64,000 nucleotides of DNA from Sindora glabra (Eukaryota; Streptophyta; Magnoliopsida; Fabales; Fabaceae). Where the stretch lies: contig CM035234.1 of the NCBI GenBank assembly GCA_020226215.1, positions 73,673,135-73,737,134 of the forward strand, in the 5' to 3' direction. The first letter of the stretch is position 1; every line of letters begins with the position of its first letter. Shown piece after piece: positions 22,304 through 34,705 of the stretch. Below the pieces are notes generated by a model. The model was not told the DNA's origin. It saw nothing but the letters and a program-made list of their open reading frames with translations, and made no database searches. The position numbers and the translations under genes are program-made.

Positions 22304-24488
22304 GACATATTTTGAGTTTTATAAGTAATTTGAATTAATGAACAAATGGGAGGAACAGAGATAGCAAAATAATTTAATGAAATATTAGAATTTGATGATG
22401 ATTTAAAATAGAAAGAATTTGAGAAGTAATTTTTATATGTTAAATGAGATAAATGAGAGAAATATGAAGTAGTAAATAAAATTAATTTCCAATTTTGCCA
22501 TTTTTCCTATATTACCCTTCTACTCCTTTATTTCAAAAACAATCTTCATCCTTCCCATTTTCCTTCCATCATCTTCATCTTCCTTTAAGGAAACCTTAGA
22601 GCTCCAAGAGAAATTCTCCAATCCTTCTCAAATTCTTATTTGTTCAAGGTAAGAACTCATTAGTCATTGATTCCTCATCAATCAACCTCTTCTATATTAA
22701 TTTATTTTCTCTTTTATACATGGAAGTTAAGCCACCAAAAATCCTAACCTATAAATTCTTTTTTATTTAATGAATATAGGCTTCAATTATCTTATTCTAT
22801 GCTTTAAATTAATATACTTTTCTTAACCTTGAGAGTAGTATTTTACCCAATCTCAAACTTAAATTTGTTATTTTGATGAGGTTTGTTGTTTTCAAGGTAT
22901 ATTCAATGATCATATATGAAAATGATGTTTGATACATTAAATTGATTAATTATTTGATAGGTTATAATGTTTAAAGATGATACTTAATGTTTTAAATGGT
23001 TTAGTTGAGGTCTAGTATGAATTAAATGAAGTTTTAGGGTTAATGGTGAATGAACAATGTTTATGTAGGACAATTTGTAGAATATTAACCAATAGTTAAT
23101 TATATTATTGACTATACATGTCTAACTCACCCTCTAGACTAGCATAATCGACTACAACCCATGATTTTCTTTGGATAGTGGTTGCCAATTATGGTTATCC
23201 AAAGTTATCTCTAGACTCTTATACTCAACTATATAGTAGATTATAAGTGTTAGAGTTCATTTTTGAATACTAATAGTTAATTATATAGTCGACTACAATC
23301 TTGTTTCACTATAAAATCATACTTTTTGTGTAAAAACAAAGCATTGGACCTTTTTAAATAACAAGGAGTAATATGAGTGATAAATCAATTAATATGTTCC
23401 TAATGTAATGAAATTATAGAAAAATGATGTTATTAATCTATTAACCTTAGAAAAATTATTCCTTTAGTATTGTTATATAGAGGTATGTCTTGTATGATCT
23501 TACTTATGCATAAATATGTACATGAATATCATTTTACTGTGGTTATGATATTACAAGTCATTAGTTTGATTTGATTAAGAATGAGTTCTTGTGTTATGAA
23601 TTGTGGCATGGTTATGGATAATGAGTTGGGGTTGAATAATGATATTGCAATTATTATGCATTAGATTTGTGTGCTAGCTTATAATAGTCAGCTTAAAAGG
23701 TGAACTTGAAGGGATAAGACTAGAGTGTATAAGGGATAAGGATAACATAAATCATAAGGAGGATATTTTTTTGCATTTATGGTTGATTATAATTGTTGCA
23801 TGTTTTTTTATGTCTTCTATTTTGTTAAACTTGACAAGTATTCATAATTGGTTATTCAAGAATCAAATAGGGGACATTTTGTTTATGCCATTTGGTAACT
23901 AAGGACCTTGTCTCGTGGAAACTTAGGAAGATAATGGATGCTTCCTTCATACACTTGTTCAATACTTTATAAATTGCTTTCAAATTAATTGATAGGTAGA
24001 ATATTTCTTACCAAATCCTATACTTACTTTATAGGGTTAACTTTTCAAATATACATTAGGATCTTCCACCTTCTCCACCTCAGTATGCAAGACATCTTGC
24101 TTTAAAAGTTTGAATTCTTTCTTTTAGCGAATTTGGTAGCAAATATATTAATACACTTGTAAATTTAAGCTAGTGGGATTAAGTAATGTAATGAGAGCTA
24201 AATATTTTTTTGTTGTGATATGATATAATTATCAAATTATATTTTGTATAATAGGATAACTTATGCCTTTATTTAACAAGTTTATAAGTTAACCTCACTA
24301 TCTTTTTGCTAACTCATTCATCATGTAGTGATTATTTTTAAATGCAATGCATGATTAATAATTTTCCATTTAATAAGCTTATGAAATGAATGATCCCTTA
24401 TGTTTTGATATTCAATGGATGTGAGTTAGGCTAATAAGATTATTTAAGAATAATCCTATACCAATTATAGGCAAGGTGAGTAATGACA
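22304..24488 (+). repeat. Probable Ty3/Gypsy LTR (left boundary uncertain)
   Basis: The right edge is set by ...GTAATGACA followed after three bases by a primer-binding-site-like sequence. The body has features common in long plant Gypsy LTRs: a pyrimidine-rich patch (22500-22660) ending in TTCAAGGTAAGAACTC, and later the words GGACCTTGTCTCGTGG and TTTGGTAGCAAAT. The ~2.2-kb length and the start near TGACATATTTTGAG are guesses. No gag or pol follows, so the rest of the element is lost. Confidence 0.45.
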
Positions 24489-24491
24489 AAT

Positions 24492-24503
24492 TTAGTATCA
24501 GAA
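24492..24503 (+). other. tRNA-Met primer-binding-site-like sequence
   Basis: TTAGTATCAGAA(C) differs by only a few bases from TTGGTATCAGAGC. It lies three bases after the TG...ACA-type LTR end, the spacing usual for plant Gypsy elements. Confidence 0.5.
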
Positions 24504-24747
24504 CATGGTTTAGACTTATCTTGTAAGGTAATGGCTAGGGTTATAAAAATAATTATGCATTTAAATCTAGTTATAAGTATTTATTATTTATTTTTGCAAG
24601 ATAAGAAGTTGTGAAATTGCAGTTTAAGTAATGGAGTGTGTTAATCATATTAAGTTAGAGAATAAAATATTTATCAAAATGATTGGTTTAGTAGTTGTAG
24701 GTTATGATCTTATTTTAAACTTGAGAATATAAATTTATCTTTCTATT

Positions 24748-24850
24748 AGAATTTCACAAGCTTAATTACCATCCTACAATGAACAATGGAATAACCATTT
24801 TATAAGTGACCTAAAATTGGCAAAGCAAACTTTTAACTAAGTGACCCATA
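24748..24850 (+). repeat. Diverged partial copy of the 18.6-kb tandem unit
   Basis: It begins ATTAGAATTTCACAAGCTTAATTA and continues with words parallel to the 18630 and 18931 units (TGAACAATGGAATAACCAT, CTAAAATTGGCAAA). The alignment is by eye. Confidence 0.42.
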
Positions 24851-24993
24851 AGCAGGTAAGACAAACCCTATTTTTTCTATTTTAATGGACAGAAAAATAG
24901 ATTGACCTTCCTTATAATTATAGGAACAAATAGTGTTAAGTATATTTTTTTATTTGTTTTGTCCATGCAAAAGAGAATACAATGTTAAAAAAA

Positions 24994-25453
24994 TAGGTTT
25001 AATTATACTTTTGGTCCTTGAGATATACAAATTGATCACATTTGATCCTTTTAAATGCAATATTTTATTTTCATCCCTCTAATATACATATTAGATCACA
25101 TTTGATTCCCATTAATAACTTTAATCAAATTGAAAATAAAAAATCCTAATTGATACATAAATTTCCAAAAAGACTCTAAGTTATTAATCATTAAAAAGAA
25201 AATTGGTTAATTATGTGATGCTATTAACCTAATTAAGGAATTTTTCTTATTAGATAAATCTCATAATTTCTCATTTTTTATGTAATAAGGCTAGTTTCAT
25301 TAATATTTTTCCCCTATTGGATTCCTATTAAAGAATTATGTATCAAGTAGGAGTTTCTATCATAAATTTGACAAAAGAAGTAAAATATTTTAATTAAGGA
25401 GGAGCAAATGGATCATTTTGAATGTTAAAAGGACCAAAATTGTAATTAAGTCT
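24994..25453. mobile_element. Foldback MITE family D
   Basis: The ends are inverted repeats: left TAGGTTTAATTATACTTTTG with GTCCTT following, right (reversed) TAGACTTAATTACAATTTTG with GTCCTT following. Subterminal words (TTGATCACATTTGATCC) recur once inside. A-runs on both flanks hide any target duplication. It is non-coding. Confidence 0.72.
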
Positions 25454-27381
25454 AAAAAAATCTAACTAAAGAGCTAATCATTTCCTTTCCTTTTCTTTTG
25501 GTTTTCTATTTCATTTTATTCGTCTCTTACTAAATAAACTTCGCATTGATATACTCAATTTATTGTTAAAAATTTAAAACTTTTGTGGGCTTTAACACTA
25601 AAAAAGAAAAAAAAGTGTTGTTTACTTTCCAATTTTATCTCTTCTATTAGTAATTTACCTATTTCAATTTTGCTAATTTGCTCTCCATTCTTTACTTATT
25701 TTCCATTCTTTGTTGTTTAGGTTCAATTGAATAGTTGATATAAGGTGAACATGCAATGAATTTGCATAGAAAAAGAATAATTTATGCAAATAGTTTTTTT
25801 TAATGGAAAGAATGGTTAAATTATTTATTCATATAGATAAATACTAAAGATTGAATCTTGAATGTAATAAAAGATGTAAGGCTTTCAAAAGGATATAAAT
25901 TGTCACTAGAGTTAAATATTTACGGTGCAAATAGGTTTAAGTAAACTACATAGTGATTTTATAAACAAGATTGGGGTTTAAGGAGTGGTAGGTAGTAAAG
26001 AGAGATAGGAAGTTTTAAAATAAAGTATGGGTATGGTGAACAGAACCTCTGTAATAGAGAGAAATTAAAGATTTGAAGTAATGGTAAAAATCAAGAGTTA
26101 GTGTGATCTAAAAGAGATTAGGAGTTAAAATTATTTTTTTATTTTTTTTCTATTATTTCAAAATTAGCAAAAAAATCAATTTACTTCATAGCAATTGTAA
26201 ACACTAACTATTTAGAATTCTTTTTCCAATTTTTTAAAATTTTTCTACTTTTATTATTTAATGTCATAAGGAAGGAAAAAAAGGCAATCAACTTGATACA
26301 ATAGCAAGCACTAGGAAACAAAACATTGTTTTTCTAATTTTAAAATTTTTATTATTTGTTGTCAAAATTAATAAAAGAAAAGAAGCAATCAACTTCATAA
26401 GAAATTGGTTATATCAATTTATAAGTTGTGGCTTAGTTTTTAAATTAAGAACAACGTCATATTTATCTACCATATTTTCTTTCACTTTGAAATATTTTAA
26501 GTCAAGTTATCTTTGTAATTTGATTTGTTAGAGTGATAATCATCATTTTTAATGACTAATGATTATATTGACTAGCATACAATAAATATACAAGTTAATA
26601 ATATAATTGTTTATTTTTTATTTATAATTAAAATATTTTAAATAACTAAAATAAATTATTATTATAACATAATCTTGTTTTTGCAACTTTTATTATATGT
26701 AAAGAAATAATTATGTTGTGATTAAAATTAGTATAACTATTAATGTAATGCTACTTTTTTAGAGAGTTTATGTAAGAAAAACTATATTTTGATTAGAATT
26801 TGAATTAATGTAATGTTATGTTTTTAACATGTAACTTGTATATTCTAATTTATGTGCATAGAATTAGAATTATATTAATACTCATTTCAATAATAATATA
26901 ATTTTTATTTTTTTCACTTTTAGATACAATATATTAGGAAAAGAAACATCAAACATTATATCTTACTACCTAAGATCTAGAACAAAAGAACTAAGAACAT
27001 CTACAGCCAAGCAAAGATATATAACTTGCAACATAAGTAAAACACACCTTTAACATATTAGGAAAGTTGAAACCTATAACTAAGAATAAACAAACAATAA
27101 ACTTACAGTGTTAAAGATTAGCCAAAATCCATGAAGTCTATTGCATGTTTGCCTCCTTTGGTGACATTGAAGAGTTATAGTGAATTGTTTTTTTGGTAAC
27201 TAAGTAAGATGTTAAGGGATAGCTTTAAAATATAATTCTTTAATAACCTTTGATGAGAGCTTACTTTATTCCATGCAATTTTTTGTAATGTCTTTTGTGG
27301 AGTTAAAACCTTAAGGAATTTATTTTAGGGAATTTTCAATCATATTTTCCTTGGTAGAAATTGATAGTAAAGAAAGGTCAT
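25454..27381. other. AT-rich intergenic DNA, no gene seen
   Basis: I see no open frame, transposon domain or paired terminal repeat here. Near 27230-27340 the base composition is slightly less extreme, but I could not make coding sense of it. Confidence 0.45.
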
Positions 27382-28270
27382 TGCTATTGGAGGATTCTTC
27401 TTAATTGGACCAACAATATTCTTTATATTTACTGTTTGGCATAAAAGATGGGAATAAAAAAATAAACAAAAAGCCTAAATAATTAGATGTATGAAACAAG
27501 CCTATTACTCAAGCATGAGTAAGAAGCCCAATTGTGGGTATCACATAGAAAGCCAAAATTGGCTTGGTTGTTAAGCTTTAAAGAAAACTTATATATGAAT
27601 GCCTTGAACAACATTCAAAAAAGGATATAGCTTTGTAAATTTGTAAAAGCTTTGGAGGTTTATATTAGTATTAGGTTTTATGTTGAGAAAAAGATTATTA
27701 CCTTATAAAACCCTTGTAATTCTATTAAAAAGTAGCAAAGTTGAACCATATACAACGTGCAAAGTACTTCATGGTGTAGGAAATGACATCATAGAGAAGG
27801 TGCATATGTTTTTCTAAATTATGTTAGAAGATTTATCATTATATTTACTTATGTTCACATCAGATTTGAGTATATTGTTCCTTGTAAATTTTGGCAGTGT
27901 AGTAGATATTTTTCTACTAGATTTCTTCTTCTCTATTAACTAGCTTTACATAGTAATTAGGATTAATCATTATGTTAATTTTATTGAGAATTTCACCTAT
28001 TTTAGTGAAGAGTTTTATACTGGTTGTTCCTTAAAATTTTTAAGAAGATACCATTATATCCATTATTTTGTTGGAGGAGGCTTTTTACTATATTATGTCT
28101 TATGATTTTTACTTTCATATTTAAGAGTCTTTCACATTGAAAATTATTGTTTCCTATTTTTTCTTGTATTATTATTTGTTGATTTATTTAATTGCACATG
28201 TGGAAAAATTTGGTGTGAATAAATTATTAAATTTTTGCTATTGTTACTTTGATCTCATTTTTTTCCAACA
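27382..28270 (+). repeat. Copia 5' LTR
   Basis: It runs from TGCTATTGGAGGATTC to TTTTCCAACA. It aligns with 31305-32179 through shared blocks such as CTTATATATGAATGCCTT, TAGATATTTTTCTACTAGA and TATATCCATTATTTT. Confidence 0.8.
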
Positions 28271-28272
28271 AG

Positions 28273-28284
28273 TGATATCAAAAA
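28273..28284 (+). other. Copia primer-binding site
   Basis: TGATATCAAAAA lies two bases after the LTR end and corresponds to TGGTATCAGAGC with several changes. Confidence 0.5.
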
Positions 28285-28499
28285 GTTTGGTTGTTGCTTT
28301 ACTATGTGTGATTAGAGGGAGGAAAATTTAGAAGGCATGATGGTTTTATTAATTTCTTCAAATTACTTATATTTGAAGCTTAAAATAGAGGTTCTATTAT
28401 ATTGTAAAGATTTGTTTGATCTTATAAAGTTTAAAGGTGTAAAACTGATTAAGAAGATTGATTAGGATTGTAATAAAGTAAATAGAAAAAATTTTGGTT

Positions 28500-31294
28500 T
28501 GATTAAGCAGTGCATTGATCATAGCATATTTCATCATGTGGCCAATGAAATTGATGCTCATGAATTATGGACTAAATTAGCATGTTTGTATGAGCATAAA
28601 ATCATATAGAATAAAGCATTCTTAGTTTAGTAGGTCGATAAATATGAAATATAAAGAGGGATATTCTATAGTTGAACATCTAAGCAACTTTTAGGATATG
28701 GTAAATCAATTGACTATTATGAGTATGATTTTAGATGATGAGATCCAAGCATTGCTGTTGCTTAGTTCCTTACTTGATAGTTAGGAAACTCTTGTAGTGT
28801 CCTTGTGTAATTCTGCTCCAAATGGGAAGGTAACATTGACAATTGTAAAGGACAACATGTTAAATGAGGAAATAAGAAGATAGGAAACAAGGGATTTCAA
28901 ATCATTGAGAAGCATTATTTGTTGGAGATGCACATAAAAAAAGTTAATATAGAAGTTTTGATAATGGTGAAAGTCCAAAAGAAGATCGTAATCTAGAAAT
29001 AAAAAAAACATGAAATGTTTCCATTGTAGAAAACCAAGCTATATTAAGAAGAACTTTAAAAATTTTAAAAATGGTAAATCAAGGGGGAGAGACGAAGACA
29101 AGAAAGAAGAAAAAAAAAGATATTGTTGTAATTGCATTTGGTGAAGTGATTGTAATTATTACTTATTATGATGAGTGTCTAAATCTCATATGTGATGACT
29201 CTACATGGGTTGTTAGTTTAAAAGCTTCATACCATATTAATCCTTGTAGAGATTTCTCTAAATCTTACACTACCTACAAGTATGATATAGTTAGATTAGG
29301 AAATCAAGTTTCATGCTAGATTATTTGTAGTAGAGACAATAGCCTAGAAACTAATATTGAATGTAAGTTGCTATTGAAGATATTAGACATGTCCTTGATA
29401 TCTGCCTCAATTTACTTTTTATTAAAGCACTTGATGATATAGGTTTTGAAAGTTATCATGGTAAAGGTAAATTGAAGCTTACCAAGGGGTCTTTAGTTGT
29501 GGCAAAAAGTGAAAAGATCATCTCTTTTTACAAAACAATAATGATACTATGTAAAAAAAAAAAGTAAATGCTATTGAAGATTTTTCTATGTTATGGCATA
29601 TATGCTTAGGTCACTTGACTAAGAAAGGATTGATGTGTTAATAAAGTGAAATTCCCTTCCCATGAGAGGTATATTTTTAAATAAATAAACTCATTGTTTA
29701 GTTAATAAACAACATAGAGTTTTTATATCTTAAATAGAAAATCTAAGGATTTGTTTGTTTATTATTTTTAAAATAGTTTTCTATTTTTTGTTTTTAAAAA
29801 TAGAAGAACTTGTTTGGTAACTTATTTTCAAAATTTACTTTTAAAAACTATAACTCTAAATGTGTAACTCAAAAGTAAAAAAATAGAAATAAATTTTAAT
29901 TATTTTCTGAACTTATTTTTTTATTTTAAATGTCAAATTTATAATTAAATGAAATATTTTCTTATTTACAAAATTAACCACCTTTTATTCTTTGTTTTCC
30001 TTTAATTCGAAAATAGTCTTTGAGAATAAGAAAATACTTTTTAAAAATAATTTTTGAAAATAATTTTAAAAAAATATAAAAATAAAAACATATTCAAACA
30101 CACCCTAATATTCTTGTTCTTGTTCATATTGATTTGTGTTTTATGGATACAAGAACTCTTGAAAGTGCTGTATATTTTGTTCATTTATAAATGGCCATTC
30201 TAGAAAAGTTTAGGCTTATACTCTAAAAACTAAAGACTAAGTGCTTGATGTTTTCAATGAGTTTCATGTATATGTTAAAAAAGAAGTGAGGGTGAAATTG
30301 AAATGTATTTAAGTAGACAATAGTGATAAGTACAAAGGTTTATTTGAAAAATATTGCAATGAACATGGCATTAGACTTGAGAAGACTGTTCTAAAGACAC
30401 CACAACATAATGAGTTTGTAGAGAGAATAAATCAGACAATTAATGAGAAAACCCAATATATGCTCTTATGCTAAATTATCTTAAGCCTTTTGGGGTGAAA
30501 TAATAAGAACTATAGTGGATTTGATCAATCTTTCTCCTATGGCTCCTATTGACTATAATGTTCTAGAGAGGGTGTGGATTAGAAAAGAAGTCTCACACAA
30601 TTATTTAAGAGTGATTAGCTATAGGCCATTTGTATGTATTTCAAAAAATTAAATATCCAAGCTTAATGGTAGGACTAAACAATGTGTTTTCTTAAGTTAG
30701 TCTTATGATAAGTTTAGTTATAGATTATGGGATCTGACATATAAGAAATTTATTGCAAGCCAAGATGTGGTATTTTTTGAAGATCAAACCATTAAAAATC
30801 TTGACAATATTGAGAAGCTAAAGCTAGTTGATATTGGTCATACGGATTTGAATCTTGAACCTCCTACCATGGTTATTAATGATCATAAGGGAGATATAGA
30901 GGTTGACGAGCTTACACCTTAGCCTAAGATGCCTAATGATCAATTAAAGAACTTGTTAAGCCTTAGTTGAGAAAATCTACTAGAAAACATCACCCTTCCT
31001 ATAGATATTCACCTTATGAATATGTGATGCCCACTGGCAAGGGAAAGCCAAGATTTATGAAAACCTTATAACTGATGAACACAAAGAAAAATGGTTACAA
31101 CCATACAAGATGAAATGAAATTCATATGTGCGAATAAGACATATGAATTGGTGAAGTTACCTAAAGGCAAGAGAACACTTAATAATACGTGGGTGTTCAA
31201 GATAAAGTTAGATATAATGGCAAAAGCCTTGCTTATGGAGAAACTGATCACTAACAGGGAAAAAGCAAGCTTAGTAGGGTTCCTTATTTGGTAG
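28500..31294 (+). pseudogene. Copia gag-pol pseudogene
   Basis: Domains occur in Copia order on the plus strand. Gag: DAHELWTKLACLYEHK near 28551. Gag zinc knuckle: CFHCRKP near 29013, with later ligands lost. Protease: WVVSLKASYHINPCRDFSKS near 29205, where the catalytic D-S-G is replaced. Pre-integrase: LWHICLGHLTKKGL near 29590. Integrase: KCI*VDNSDKYKG and LEKTVLKTPQHNEFVERINQ near 30300-30440, so the D and E of the catalytic triad are partly recognisable. RT start: NKTYELVKLPKGK and TWVFKIK near 31130-31205. Stops and frameshifts are frequent. From family knowledge the intact polyprotein would drive cytoplasmic reverse transcription and integration. Here RT is truncated and a MITE breaks the frame. 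Confidence 0.78.
29745..30106 (+). mobile_element. MITE family A, copy 2, nested in Copia
   Basis: It starts AAGGATTTGTTTGTTTATTA, and its right end read in reverse is AGGGTGTGTTTGAATATG, giving imperfect inverted ends. It interrupts the Copia frame between the pre-integrase block and the integrase core, and the host frame resumes at 30107 with ...HIDLCFMDTRTLE. It matches 9957-10275 in opposite orientation. Confidence 0.68.
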
Positions 31295-31304
31295 GAAGGG
31301 GGAT

Positions 31305-32179
31305 AGTTATTGGTGGGTTCCTCCTGATTAGACCTATAATATCCTTTATATTTGTTATTTGGTATAAAGGATAAGAAAAGGAAAAAAAAAGCAAACAAAA
31401 AGTTCAATAATTGGATGTATGAAATAAGCCCATTACTTGGGTGTGAGTGAAATGCCTAATTATGGGTGTCATGCAAAAAGTGAAAATTACCTTGATTAAA
31501 GAGGGCTTATATATGAATGCCTTAGATAGTATGTAAGAGGGCATAACCTTATGAATTTATAAAGGCTCTAAAGGTTTGTATTGATCTTACATTTTGTATT
31601 AAGAAAAGGGTTATTTCCTTGTACAAAACTTGTAATTTTGTTAAAAAGCAATGAAGTTAAATCTTGTGTGACGTGCAGAGTGTTTCTTGGTGTGTGGGAC
31701 AACATTGCAGAGAAAGTGCATGTGTTTTGCCAAATTGTATTAGAAGATTTATCATTATGTTTACTCAGATTCACATCATATTTTAGTATGTTGTCCTTCA
31801 TAATTTTGGCAATGTAATAGATATTTTTCTACTAGAATTCTTCTTCTCTATTGATTGGTTTTACATTTACTATAGTGTTAAATCTATTAAGAATTTCACC
31901 TATTTTTGTGAAAAGTTTGGTATTAATTATTCCATAGAATTTCTAGAAAGATATATTTATATCCATTATTTTATTAATAGAGGTTTTTTTACTGGATTAG
32001 ATTTCATGATTTTTACTCTCATATTAAAGGGCTTTTCATGTTAAAATTTGTTGATTATTTTATTTTATTTTATCATATTATTATCTCTTAATTTATTTAA
32101 TCATACATATGGAAAGAGTCGATCCAAGTGAATTATTAAATATCCGCCATGTGTTATTCTAATCCCATTTTTCCTAATA
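31305..32179 (+). repeat. Copia 3' LTR
   Basis: It follows the polypurine run and aligns with 27382-28270. The expected TG start is mutated (AGTTATTGG). The right boundary near CGACA is approximate because the last ~20 bases are diverged. Confidence 0.75.
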
Positions 32180-32720
32180 ATTATCGACAACTTATGGTGC
32201 AATGACTTCTGAATTAATGCTTGAGTGAGGATTGTAATGAACACCCCTGTTTTGGATAGAAGATTAAAACTTGCCAATGGTTAGTTGTATTGTGATAGGA
32301 GATGACAATGGACTACTCTAAGAATGATGTCCCAACCTATCACAGAAAAGGGTCCCAAAGAATTTTGAAAATAGAAAGGATAACGTGAATACTCCTCACC
32401 AAGGTCATGTTGGGTACAATAGCTTGCAACATGACCTCAATGACCACACTTTGGGAAAACTTGCATAGTTTTTTTTCCTTTAAGAAACAAAGCTTGGGTG
32501 TCCAGTATTAGGTGATACAAAAACCACAAATCTTCGAGCATTATTGATCAACTTCCTTAAATTCCTTCCAAGCAAATTATATTGAGAAGTCATTTGTCCT
32601 TTCTATTTGATCTCCACAATTTATTTTTCTAAATATAATTTTTGGTATTCTAAGTACAAGAGTGTTTTGTATGCCAACCATAATATAATTTTCTTACGAT
32701 AATATAACTTCCTCTCAGAT
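32180..32720 (-). pseudogene. Possible retroelement gag/protease fragment
   Basis: On the minus strand, 32449-32417 reads CGH-stop-GHVASYC, the spacing of a CCHC zinc knuckle (C..CG..GH....C) with one stop codon. The first Cys lies out of frame just upstream. This is typical of Gypsy gag. The rest of the block gives no firm match. It adjoins the Copia right end but is in the opposite orientation, so it is a different element. Confidence 0.35.
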
Positions 32721-33616
32721 TGTGGTTGTAGCCCCCCTTAGCTTGCCCTCACTTTCCTTTCTCTGTTTTGCAACAAAATGCATTATAAAGGAAATAAATA
32801 TCCAAATATTTTGTCAAAATTTCAAACTGATAGGGGGGGTCCACAATTTCCCATCTTTTAGAATATTTCCATGAGAAATTTGAATGGGGTCAGGTTTCAG
32901 CGGACAAAGTGTAATATTGTACGCAAACAGTACCAGACGTAAAGTCAATTTCTCGGGAATGGAAGATAATTAAATCAAAATTCAGAACCTTCCTTTTTTC
33001 ATTTTTACGGGTCTGTAAAACTTATGAAACCACCACCAAGAATTGGCCTAATAGTATCACACCATTATTTCCATTTAAAGGATATGGGTTTAACGCAAAA
33101 AGGTGGCAACTTTTAATTAATAAAGGGTCGATGACATTTGATACTACTGGTGCTTTAATGGTATTGTCACGTCGGATTCACTCTTTTAATTGCACGTAGC
33201 TAAGACTCATGTCACTCTTTATTCAGTAAGAGTACCATAATAATGCATAAGGATGGTTGCATGATTGTCATCCAAATAGAATGGCTTATTTATTATTTAT
33301 AATCAAATATAATATATTTATTTATTTTTTATATATAGCAATGAATAATCATTAATACTTAATATTTATTTGGTATAAAAATTAAAAATTATGATTAGTA
33401 ATTATAAATCAAATAGTTAATTTTTATCATTTTAAAGATATTTGATTGCATTTTTAAAAAATTTTAATAAATGATTATAAATTATAATCATGATTAAAAA
33501 ATAAGTTACTTTTAGAATAACTTGTTTTCTAAAGATGGAATCTGAAAGCACATTATGCATAGGCAAAGGATATTTTATATCAAACCAATAAACATCTATT
33601 AACAATTATTTTATAC
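32721..33616. other. Intergenic DNA, no gene seen
   Basis: It contains a stretch of ordinary base composition (32740-33240) without an open frame, then A/T-rich DNA with weak inverted symmetry (33290-33535). It could be the upstream region of the exon-like island at 33721-33905, but nothing proves that. Confidence 0.35.
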
Positions 33617-33720
33617 TTAGAAAAATCTATCTTTCGTCTCTAAGACTTGAAAAATCTATCTTTCGTCTCTAAGCTTCCTCTTCCTTCTTTCGTCTCTAAG
33701 ACTTGAAAAATCTATCTCTC
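33617..33720 (+). repeat. Short tandem repeat, ~29-bp unit
   Basis: Three units end in CTTTCGTCTCTAAG (33617-33644, 33645-33673 and 33674-33700), and a partial fourth follows (ACTTGAAAAATCTATCTCTC). The pyrimidine-rich sequence resembles plant 5' leaders. Confidence 0.7.
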
Positions 33721-33905
33721 TGAAATCTCGATCATTCCGAAGTTGTCTCTATCGTTAGGTTTCATTTTGCTCTGTCACCAAGCTCAGTTGGCTCCCTTGC
33801 CCGCTGCTTGCCCTCGCACGACCAAGAGGAGCAACATTCGTCGAGTACAAGACCAAAGCAGCCAACGAAGAGAAGTCCAGTAATTCGTTTGTAGTGAACT
33901 AAACA
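33721..33905 (+). other. GC-rich exon-like island, unrecognised
   Basis: Base composition shifts sharply to about 50% GC between AT-rich neighbours, preceded by pyrimidine-rich leader-like repeats. It ends at a possible splice donor (AAACAGG|GTAATA). Neither of the two longest frames (for example SPSSVGSLARCLPSHDQEEQ) starts with Met or resembles a known family. It may be an orphan first exon or leader, or a captured gene fragment. Confidence 0.3.
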
Positions 33906-34053
33906 GGGTAATATAATGAGTTATAACAAAATTTGTTCACATGTTTATGAATTAACTTATGACTAAATTTTGGCGACTCAATTTTGACTCTATATACTTA
34001 GTGACTATAACTTAAGTTTCTTAGCATAATATAACATCTTATGTACTTAAAAA

Positions 34054-34256
34054 GGATTTAAATTTGATACATTAATATAAATTAATTTTACACTACTACT
34101 TATTTATATATTATTATATCATTAACAAATTATTAAAATTATTTTACTGTTGATAACACATTTTTAATTAATATTAATTTTTAATAAGGTATTATCTTTT
34201 TATTCATCGATAATATAAAAAGTTTTATATTAATAATGAATTAAATTTAAATTTAT
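34054..34256. mobile_element. Foldback MITE family C, copy 3
   Basis: It runs from GGATTTAAATTTGATACATT to its inverted counterpart AATGAATTAAATTTAAATTT. It is collinear with copies 1 and 2 at 21.4-21.8 kb through the words ATTAATTTTAC and AAAAAGTTT.ATATT. Confidence 0.62.
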
Positions 34257-34705
34257 TAAAAAGTTTCATTGATTTTTATATATTTCAAAATTATGTTCAC
34301 TTTATGTTACTATTTTTTAAGAATAATTAATTTCACAAAATATGGCTTAATTTACCTTTTTTTAATTATATCACACCCTATGAATCTTTTAGAAAAATCT
34401 GCCTAAAATTTTGCATGCAATAATAATAAAAAATCTTGAAGACCTTTAATTACATTCGCTTGTGATTACCACCACAAAAAAAAAAAACTACACATGCGCC
34501 CATAGACACACACATAAATGATAAATTATGATTTTTTTTGTAGAAAGATGCTTTCATCATTCCTAAAGTTTGACAAAAATATATGCATCTTCTTTTTAAT
34601 TTTAAAACGTACATAAAGCTCTTTTAAACTTTGAATGTCCCTACACTTCTCCAAATTGAATATTTTTCGTAACATTATGCCTTTCATTTGTGGCTGGATA
34701 AAAGA

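Larger units (their letters stand above)
27382..32179 (+). mobile_element. Ty1/Copia retrotransposon, internally deleted
   Basis: Two LTRs of ~0.88 kb, aligning end to end, flank decayed gag-pol in plus orientation. A PBS follows the left LTR and a polypurine run (AGGAAGGGGGA, 31293-31303) precedes the right one. The interior goes from gag through integrase to the first ~70 residues of reverse transcriptase and then jumps to the polypurine run, so most of RT and all of RNase H are deleted. A MITE sits between the protease and integrase parts. The LTRs differ by many substitutions, so insertion was old. Confidence 0.82.

Noticed and set aside
28137..29319. Open frames inside the Copia element as independent genes
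   Set aside because: They are LTR sequence or fragments of the broken gag-pol frame (for example the protease block at 29071-29319).
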